A stretch of 26,192 bases of DNA from Paramecium tetraurelia (taxonomy: Eukaryota; Ciliophora; Oligohymenophorea; Peniculida; Parameciidae): assembly GCF_000165425.1 (NCBI RefSeq), contig NW_001799057.1, forward strand, positions 1 through 26,192. Direction: 5' to 3'. Position numbers and translations under genes: made by a program. Positions 19,581-26,192 of this stretch are shown piece by piece. Position 1 is the first letter of the stretch; each line of letters begins with the position of its first letter. The notes beneath the pieces are model-generated. The model did no database searches. It worked only from the letters and a program-made list of their open reading frames with translations, and was not told the origin of the DNA.

Positions 19581-21417
19581 TCAGATTAATTTTCTTTCTT
19601 AATATTTGTCAAAATTTTAGAGTATCTGCAGATTTTCTTGAATGACTGTTTTTACAAATCCAATCATGATATCATATCGCATTAGTACTTTTTTTCTTTA
19701 TGGGTTTGGAAGGTATGATCTTCTCGCTTGAGTAGGTTTTCTGAGAGTGATTTTAAATGGTTTGTATCCATCTGAGACATCAGATTCGTCGTAAAACATA
19801 GATCTTTTTTTTCTTAATTAAAATTCCATTTTTGATGGTTCTTCAATAGTAGGAGTGTGAATGTGCATAATTCTGTCTTTGGTTACACGAGATAGAACCT
19901 ATTGTTAATCAGTTTCAATGAATCCTACATCAGGTTCTAGATATCTTTCACTACCAATTCCTCCAAAGACTGCTATTTTTGAACTAAGTAAAACAGTTGA
20001 ATGAGCACACCTTGGGATCTTGAGTCCTTCAGCTATGACCTATTACCAAAGGTTCAAATTGGGGTAGAAGATGTAATATTCATCTGATTCCAAAGTGCCA
20101 TTCACAATGAAATCCCTTAAACCACCTATGACTGCTATGCCTTACACTTTCCTGAGATATTCAACAGTGTGATTGTGCATCGGATAAGGTGCTTTACCAA
20201 GAGTTTCCACCTAATCCCACGAAAGAGGTGTATTATTGGAGGAACAATAAGATAGTTTGCGCATAACGTTGACTGAATTCCCATCTGCATCTTTGCCTCC
20301 AAATGAATATATGTTATCTAATGGCATTATGTCGGTAGGTATAGTTTCTTGGAATTTGCCTTGAGATGAGATGTTGACAATGGCATGACAACTTATAGGA
20401 GGAGATTTGACCTTAAATAATCTCCACACCTACTTTTCCATATTGAAAACAGCAGTGTCAGATAGTACCTCTTCATTAGAGTTAATTCCTCCATACACAA
20501 GCATCCATTTTGGACCTAGGAGACAAGCCCTATGTTGCCTCCTAGGTTCAATATAGTCTCCTTGAGGATGAACCTTTTCCCAAGTCATGGTGCTTACGGT
20601 GTATTCATAAATAGAATTGGTGCATTCTCTAAGTTTTAGTTTAGGATTGAATTGACCACATCCACCAAAGTAGATAAATTTATTCTTGTATTGAACCACT
20701 GACAAGCCTGCTCTTCCTTGTTTAGGATGATCTCCATTCCCTTAGACCACTTGCCAGATCTGAAACTCTTAGGATAATCAAATCTATTTACTGATATCGT
20801 ATTTGAGCATTTGATTTCTGACTCCATCTCCTCCGATTCCTCCATATAAATATAATTGATCATTGAAAAGAGTGAAAGCAGCCTGTTCTGTGAAGGAGGG
20901 CTTGAATGTCCTTATATCTCTGGTGAGACGTTGAGATTCGAAGTAGAAAGTAAGCTGGGTGGGAGTGTCCATGATTTATTCTATGGGTGCCTCCAATTTT
21001 GGAAGCTAGAACACTATTATTGTTGCAAAACGATGTACCCATTTGTTATGGCTTTAACTCCATGGCCTTTTTTGGTGATTGATCCCTGCGCTTGAGTTTT
21101 TAATAGTTCCTAAATTTGGTCTTTTGAGTCAGGAATAAGGCTTCAGTCATAGCATTTTCTTATCTTTCTCTGCTTTGGTTGATGATGGTTTCTCTCTATT
21201 TTTTATTGTGTTATAACTGGACTTGCAAACGCTCCTTTGGAGATGGTATTCTTGAGACTTGATGTGTGAATGCAGCCCTATATCAATCAATCATATACAT
21301 TTGGGGCATTTCGGTAAATGTTTTGAAGAAGGTGCTTTGCGTTAGTGAGGCATTTTTCTCAAAGTGGATTATTTCTATTTGAGGTTGAACAGTTACAAGA
21401 GACGATGATCGTCTCAT
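19581..21417 (-). CDS. Six-blade kelch-repeat protein
   Basis: Four exons (21417-21299, 21277-21039, 21013-20792, 20767-19581; introns 21, 25, 24 nt) give 588 residues. Residues 1-130 are basic and coiled-coil-like. From about 150 to 480 six kelch blades are visible by their GG turns: QLYLYGGIGGDG, KFIYFGGCGQF, WMLVYGGINSNEEV, NIYSFGGKDADG, GIAVIGGLRDF and KIAVFGGIGSER, most followed by the conserved Tyr/Trp spacing (MTWEKVHPQGD; NLWQQVIAEG). The last ~100 residues are a basic tail with KKKR and RKPTQARR. Kelch propellers are protein-binding modules; there is no BTB or F-box partner domain, so the role is open. Ciliates have many such proteins, often cytoskeletal or signalling adaptors. Confidence 0.88.
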
Positions 21418-21484
21418 TGATTATTACTATTGTGGCAATTATTTCACTTTTTTCATTAAATGCAATAATTTTTATTGTTAATTA

Positions 21485-22612
21485 ATGTTCAGCTTTTCGC
21501 CAATCAAACAGAAATAATACCTCAGTGCCTCAAACCAATTTGAACAACCTTTGGATGACATGAGTTGCATAATCGAAAACGGCAGCGTTGGATCCCTTTA
21601 TTTAGGGAACATCGAGTCAGCTTGTACTTAATCTCATAAACCTTTAAAGCCAGTCTAGAAAACTTGAGGAGACACAAAATCAAGGGAGTTCTATCCATCT
21701 GCATGAATAAGATTCCCTTTGAAGTGTAGTCATCACTATAACATTACTCCCACATTTATTTGGAGGATTGTGAGTCTGAAAATATAGCCAGGCATTTTGA
21801 GAACTCCAATCAATTCATCGACAAAGCCAGGCAATCTGGGAATGTATTGGTTCATTGCATGGCTGGAATCTCTAGATCGGCTACTCTTGTTGCAGCTTAT
21901 CTAATGAAGAAAAACAATATGAGTGCCCAAGATGCCATAAGATTGCTTGAAAGAAAGAGATGGCAAGTCTATCCCAACAGTGGATTCCTAAGACAATTGT
22001 AACAATATGAAAAGGTTTTATACTAATAAAATGGAAGATCTGACATCTCTTCTCCTCTCAGAGATTCATGGTCTAAGTAATTAGTCATCATTATAGATTT
22101 AGATAATATTAAACTCCCACCAAGGATAATTTGTTTTACAACAAATATGAAGAACAGCAACAATCTAGTCAAAAAACTAGACCATTGGATGAGATTTGCT
22201 TTGACAATTACAAAAGGAAATCCATTGGCTTTGAAGATTTGCTTAGAAGTCCAGAACCTAACGAAAAGAAACCTTTTTCTTTAACTTAACATAGACCAAG
22301 TTCAGCTGTAAGGACATCCCCTGATCTCATTCGAAAAAAGAATTTGTTGTCTGATGCAAGTAATATTTTATAGTTCTTTATATTTTAGTCCATGGAAATA
22401 AGAAGGATGGTTTGGCTGCCTTGGCTTAGGAATTGAATCAGGGAGATTGGCAAAGTAAAAAACTGGATTTTGAAAACAAATACTCAAAACCAGTCAGTTA
22501 ACAAAACAATGTCAAATCATTTCTTACTCCAACTCGTCCATCATAATTGAATCAGCATCAAAGTAAATTGGATGAATTGCTTAATTCTTTCAATAGAAAA
22601 TCCATACTCTGA
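21485..22612 (+). CDS. Dual-specificity protein phosphatase with disordered tail
   Basis: Four exons (21485-21623, 21650-22076, 22097-22359, 22389-22612; introns 26, 20, 29 nt) give 350 residues. The DSPc domain covers about 30-170: SLYLGNIESASSLENLRRH, KIKGVLSICMN, YLEDCES with the likely general acid Asp 86, the P-loop VHCMAGISRSAT (Cys 116, Arg 122, the HC-x5-R signature), and YLMKKNNMSAQDAI followed by RWQVYPNSGF. All catalytic parts are present. Residues 180-350 are a Ser/Lys/Gln-rich tail without a domain. The enzyme removes phosphate from Tyr and Ser/Thr, typically on MAP kinases; the actual substrate is unknown. The 20-nt intron at 22077-22096 is among the shortest here. Confidence 0.9.
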
Positions 22613-22659
22613 TATATATATGAATATATCCTATTAATCTTTATTCATTATTATTTTTA

Positions 22660-24349
22660 ATGAACTCCCTGTCCAAGCGTATTAGAAAGATCAAGAAAAC
22701 CCCTAAGGTGACCTAATTTGAAGATTCCGATGATCCTCAATAATTCACAGCGTGCATCGCAAACCTCAATTAAATTGTGGCTGAAGATCAATGTTTCTCT
22801 AGTTTCACTATTTTCTAGTCAAACAAATCGTAACCAAGGAGTTATTGGTTAGATTGATGGAATACTTGCGACACAACAATCCCTAAGTGGTTATCAATGC
22901 TCTCAATGCAATCCAAAATGTATTACGTATTAGTGATAATTTTGGTTCTGAAGTCAGAGATCAATTCAAAGACCTAGGCTTATTGGGCATCTTATTATTA
23001 TTCCCCATCCAAGAGAACACCTTGTCAAGTTACTTGAACTTGGCAATTGAAATTTTTGAAACTTGGGACATAACCTTGTTAATGCCACTTTATTAAAGAA
23101 TTTTGCCAATTTTAGATACTTGTCTACAGAAAGTTTATAATGAAGATATCATATCAGAAGCATTAAACTTGTTACAAGTACTAACCGAGATACCTTAATT
23201 TAATTTAAAGAAGATAAATGTAGACTAAATATTCTAACATGACATTATTAAATAATTACATTTTGCCAACCAAATGAAACTAAAAGCACTGACTCTTCAA
23301 ACATACTTGAACATCGATAGATTAGACAATGAAATGTTTTCATTAATTAATGAAGTCATCAGAATCAACATCTTCTAAGAATTGGACAATATCGAATCAT
23401 TTCTATAGAAGCAAGTGACTATGGAGGAAGAATCTGAATTTAAATAAGATGAAAGACTACTTAGTACACTTCAAATTTGGAAATGCTCAGCTCAATCTAT
23501 CATCTAAGTATTGGTTTATTTAAATCGAATTTATGAGGAAGATAATGATGATCAATATGTGAATAATTAAAAATTCTAATAGTTCTTCTAAAAGAATATC
23601 ATAGTTGAATTAGAAGAATTAGTATTAAAGAATTTCTTCAATTACTCTGGAGTCATTCAAAAAAAATTATTTACTGATCAAACCACTTTCACCGACGAAT
23701 TATTGAGTCTAACTCTATTGATTTTTAAGTAATTATATTAACTATATTTTTTAGTTTAGGAAATAATTTATTAGCCAATCTCTAACCATTAGTTTGTTTA
23801 TAAACATTAGAGCCTATTCTACCCTAAATTTAAGCAATACTTCAAGTAGATATAATCGCAGATGAGGATAAAAAAGAACTTGCTTAATCTGAATTTTTAC
23901 TGTTGATAAAGTTATTAAAGGTGAACCCACAACTGGTGATGCAAATTCCTCCTTAATTTATTGTACATTTGTGTGAATTGACTGATACTACTGATATATT
24001 ATTTCACATCATAGAAGTCATGAAAATTAGGTATTCAAGCAAAGTCAAAAATGATATTGAAACCATACGCTTAGTTACATAAAAGTTACTTAAGTTAATG
24101 AACTAATCCAACATTATGTTGGCTGCTTAGGCTTTGGATTGTCTTTTTGACGTGTATACAGAGGAAGACTTCAATGCTCTTTTAGTGGAAATGCAGATTC
24201 TTGAATTGTTATCGTAGGGATACTAATATTTATAATCGCAATTGCCACAAGAGAAGAAGACTTTAGCAAAGGATGATTGGAAGTTCTTGAAACTGACAGT
24301 TACCAATTTAAAGTAGTTTATTGAATACAAAATAAAAATCATAAAGTGA
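22660..24349 (+). CDS. HEATR3: HEATR3/Syo1-like HEAT-repeat protein
   Basis: Three exons (22660-22792, 22819-23728, 23755-24349; two 26-nt introns) give 545 residues. The N-terminus is basic (KRIRKIKKTPK), followed by HEAT/armadillo helices (LLVRLMEYLRHNNPQVVINA, NVLRISDNFGSEVRDQFKDL). The C-terminus has AAQALDCLFDVYTEEDF and KDDWKFLKLTVTNLKQFIEY, which match the ending shared by HEATR3 and yeast Syo1. Syo1 carries ribosomal proteins uL18 and uL5 to the nucleus for 5S RNP assembly. A charged acidic stretch occurs near the middle (MEEESEFKQDE). The assignment rests on architecture and the C-terminal motif only; another ARM-repeat protein is possible. It starts 47 bp behind the DUSP gene. Confidence 0.68.
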
Positions 24350-24417
24350 TTTCATGTGTATATTAATTAATATAAACATTGCATATTAAAGTTAACAAAT
24401 TAAAATTCAAATGTTAC

Positions 24418-24669
24418 TCACTATTTTTTGTTGCCATCAATGAATTTGCCCAACAATTCTTGAATGCCATAATCACTCCATTCTCTTTCCTTTTCCAATT
24501 TGGGTAGTGATTCTGGGAGATCCAAATTGACATTGTCTTTTTTGTCTGAAACGTAGATGTTGACATCCTTCAGAACATCCTTCCTCCACTTTGTATCAAC
24601 CTTGTAACTCAATTGAGGATTGAGCATATTGAAGGAGAAAACTCCATCTCTTCTTTGTGATGAATTCAT
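24418..24669 (-). CDS. Small soluble protein of unknown function
   Basis: An uninterrupted 83-residue frame, MNSSQRRDGVFSFNMLNPQL onward, ending ...GKFIDGNKKQ with an internal TAG read as Gln immediately before TGA. It contains WRKDVLKDVNIYVSDKKDN and a C-terminal acidic/Trp segment (EREWSDYGIQELL). There is no signal peptide or membrane segment. I do not recognise it. It shares short spacers (68 bp and 89 bp) with its neighbours and the more C/G-ending codon use seen from here to the end of the window. Confidence 0.65.
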
Positions 24670-24758
24670 AATTTAAATTTATAATTAAGAGTTTATACAT
24701 CAATGTGAACAATTAAATTATGAACTGATTAACTAAGAATTTTAGTTTATAAATTAAT

Positions 24759-25208
24759 TCATTATAAAATGAGCTGTAAAATTGTATTCACATCAAATTT
24801 GAATTCGAGTTCTTTGCTAATTTCAGGCAATGGATACTCATCCTCGAAATCGAATTGCACATTGTAATTCTGCAGTTTCCTCCTCAATTTAAGGACCTTT
24901 TTGGAGACAATGACTTATTATTTGGGAAATCTCTCGATGGGAGCCTCGTAACCTTTGGTTTTGGCTCCAGGGATGGCAGCAGCAATGAGATCATCGAAGG
25001 TGTTCTTGTTTTTGTCGAGTTTGAGTACGATCCAAATCATCTATTGGAAGAGGACATCCTTCTGGTATTGGTTGACCAATTTATCGTATTTATCCTGATA
25101 ACGATAGGGTTCGTAATCCTGTAGGAGGATGGCGACCCATTCGCTGTAGTTGTATAGATCTTTCTCTTCGGAAACACTTAAGTATAAATCATCATCATTT
25201 GAGTTCAT
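24759..25208 (-). CDS. Conserved-looking protein of unknown function
   Basis: An uninterrupted frame of 149 residues on the minus strand. It is acidic at the start (MNSNDDDLYLSVSEEKDLYN), then helical with aromatic residues (EWVAILLQDYEPYRYQDKYD, LFQQMIWIVLKLDKNKN), a loop AAAIPGAKTKGYEAPIERFP, and a basic helix KKVLKLRRKLQNY. Codons end in C or G far more often than elsewhere (GTC, CTC, ATC, AAG, CAG), a pattern seen in strongly expressed ciliate genes. No family is recognised. The plus strand holds a frame of 89 codons here that is a shadow. Confidence 0.72.
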
Positions 25209-25260
25209 ATATGATTATTTAATTTGTACACATAGGAATATTAAATTATTGTGGATATAA

Positions 25261-25584
25261 TCATTTCAGTAACAACTCTTTGGCTTCATTGATTTTAGTG
25301 GCCACATATGTGGATCCTCCTTGATCTGGATGATTGAGCATCAACAATGTGCGATGTCGAGTCTTGATTTGGTCTAGCGGGGTGCCTTCTCTGACTCCGA
25401 GAATCAATTGGGCTTCTCTCCTGGTGAGTTGAGTGGAGAAGGTTCCCTTGTAGAAGGCCCTTGAGGTTTCCACAGTCTTGAAAAACTCCTTGCTCTTGAT
25501 TTGTCTGTAGGTGCGAATGAGTAGTTTTGTTCCTCCTCCCACTACGATTAGGCCACAACCTATGGCGAATAGAGCAGATGACAT
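25261..25584 (-). CDS. TIM14: Tim14/Pam18 mitochondrial import J-protein
   Basis: 107 residues from the ATG at 25584, with no intron. [18 protein letters not shown] is a single N-terminal membrane segment, followed by a short linker and a J-like domain: [20 protein letters not shown], then [10 protein letters not shown] with the HPD motif at 85-87 and [12 protein letters not shown] at the end. This matches Tim14/Pam18 in length and layout. The protein sits in the inner mitochondrial membrane and stimulates mtHsp70 in the import motor. An upstream in-frame ATG at 25611 would add nine residues (MVIINKIKF); I prefer the later start because family members begin just before the membrane segment. 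A broken copy of codons 26-77 lies at 11911-12060. Codon use is relatively C/G-ending. Confidence 0.92.
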   Translation of the reverse strand: MSSALFAIGCGLIVVGGGTKLLIRTYRQIKSKEFFKTVETSRAFYKGTFSTQLTRREAQLILGVREGTPLDQIKTRHRTLLMLNHPDQGGSTYVATKINEAKELLLK

Positions 25585-25626
25585 AAATTTAATTTTATTT
25601 ATGATTACCAATTCAATTTATAATTA

Positions 25627-26192
25627 ATGAATGTTTCTCTCAAAGACATAATTCCAAACAAAAACCCATCATAATTCAATCTAAACAAAATTCGGTTTAA
25701 AATCTCCAAAAAAGTGGAATCCTACTGTCAATGCAATCAAAGAAACTGTCTGATTTGTGCTCGTAAACGTTCTTCTTCGATGTTAAGCATGAAAAACTCG
25801 ATTGTGTATGATGAGAATTCTCCTGTTTCCAAATGCACTGTCGAACAACCAAAACCAATCCAGCCATTCAATCGATCCATCTCCAGACAATAATCCAATT
25901 ACATGGGGAGAGTCTCAGTCAATGTCTCAGCTTCCACTAATTCAACAAACAATTATGGCAGAACCAGGAAAACCTCGGTCGAGTCCTCCCCTCCCAAAGA
26001 CAATAGTATGATATTCGCTAATCCCCTATTTAGTTATTGGCAAGCACTCCTTTAAATACCTCTACGTAATTGGGAAAGGAGGCTTCGGAAAAGTGTGGAG
26101 AGTCGAGATGAAAGCCAATAAACAGGAGTTCGCATTGAAAGAAATGATTAAAGCAAAGTATACCAAGCATACATTAAATAAGGATCATATCC
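25627..26192 (+). CDS. Protein kinase, 5' part, leaving the right edge
   Basis: Exon 1 (25627-26005) and the start of exon 2 (26034-), split by a 28-nt GTATG...TTAG intron, encode about 179 residues before the window ends. The first 130 are basic and Ser/Asn-rich, with a small Cys cluster (YCQCNQRNCLICARKR). The kinase domain starts at HSFKYLYVIGKGGFGKVWRV, a full glycine loop, and continues EFALKEMIKAK with the ATP-binding lysine. 'ALKEM-KAK' after a GKGGFGKVW loop is typical of AGC-type kinases, but the catalytic loop is outside the window so the subgroup is tentative. A further intron may begin near 26158. The start is 42 bp from the divergent Tim14 start. Confidence 0.82.

Noticed and set aside
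20860..21042. Open frame with GTSFCNNNSVLASKIGG on the minus strand
   Set aside because: It results from not removing the 25-nt intron at 21014-21038; splicing leads directly into the kelch repeats.
24855..25124. 89-codon plus-strand frame rich in Leu/Phe/Val
   Set aside because: Antisense shadow of the unknown gene at 24759-25208, which has coherent codon use and a full start-to-stop frame.
25295..25558. 87-codon His/Gln/Arg-rich frame on the minus strand
   Set aside because: Overlaps the Tim14 gene in another frame, with no domain and unlikely composition.
1..26192. Many apparent frame breaks at TAA and TAG suggesting pseudogenes
   Set aside because: TAA/TAG fall at non-conserved or Gln positions inside intact domains throughout; with the ciliate code nearly all genes are open and end at TGA.
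1..26192. tRNA or rRNA genes, CRISPR arrays, transposase or integrase genes
   Set aside because: No cloverleaf-like box sequences, spaced direct repeats or recombinase motifs were seen.

Overview
The window looks like macronuclear DNA of a ciliate, most likely Paramecium. TAA and TAG occur inside almost every conserved domain and read well as glutamine, and only TGA ends genes. Genes are interrupted by very short introns of 19-29 nt, mostly GTA...TAG. The DNA is strongly AT-rich and the genes are packed almost end to end on both strands. All coordinates and exon joins below were worked out by hand with that genetic code; most frames close exactly, and doubtful splice sites are marked.

Layout. 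Left part (1-6300): the start of a gene leaving the window, a PP2C-family protein whose metal-binding residues are lost (269-1538), a sugar-porter-type MFS transporter (1587-3106, minus), an intact PP2C phosphatase (3114-4018), a 692-bp gap, and a membrane protein carrying an alpha/beta-hydrolase domain (4711-6270). Centre-left (6362-11864): a 1005-residue oxysterol-binding-related protein with a helical N-terminus, PH domain and hydrophobic hairpin (minus), a small basic protein, an emopamil-binding/sterol-isomerase-like protein, and a short eIF2-beta-like protein. Centre (11911-16343): a broken copy of the Tim14 gene, a protein kinase and a helical protein overlapping by 4 bp (both minus), and a 670-residue protein joining an EST1/SMG-type helical region to a Regnase-type NYN ribonuclease domain.

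Right part (16428-26192): an alveolin/epiplasmin-type cortical protein (minus), a SAM plus cysteine-cluster protein, two small unknown proteins, a six-blade kelch protein (minus), a dual-specificity phosphatase, a HEATR3/Syo1-like HEAT protein, two small unknown proteins and the Tim14/Pam18 J-protein (minus), and the 5' end of a protein kinase running off the right edge.

There is no operon or mobile element. The genes are a mix of lipid handling (ORP and EBP-like), signalling (PP2Cs, kinases, DUSP), RNA and translation (EST1-NYN, eIF2-beta-like, HEATR3-like) and cell structure. The most interesting items are the EST1-NYN nuclease, the multi-domain ORP, the pseudophosphatase beside an active PP2C, the dispersed Tim14 fragment, and several near-zero or negative gene spacings.
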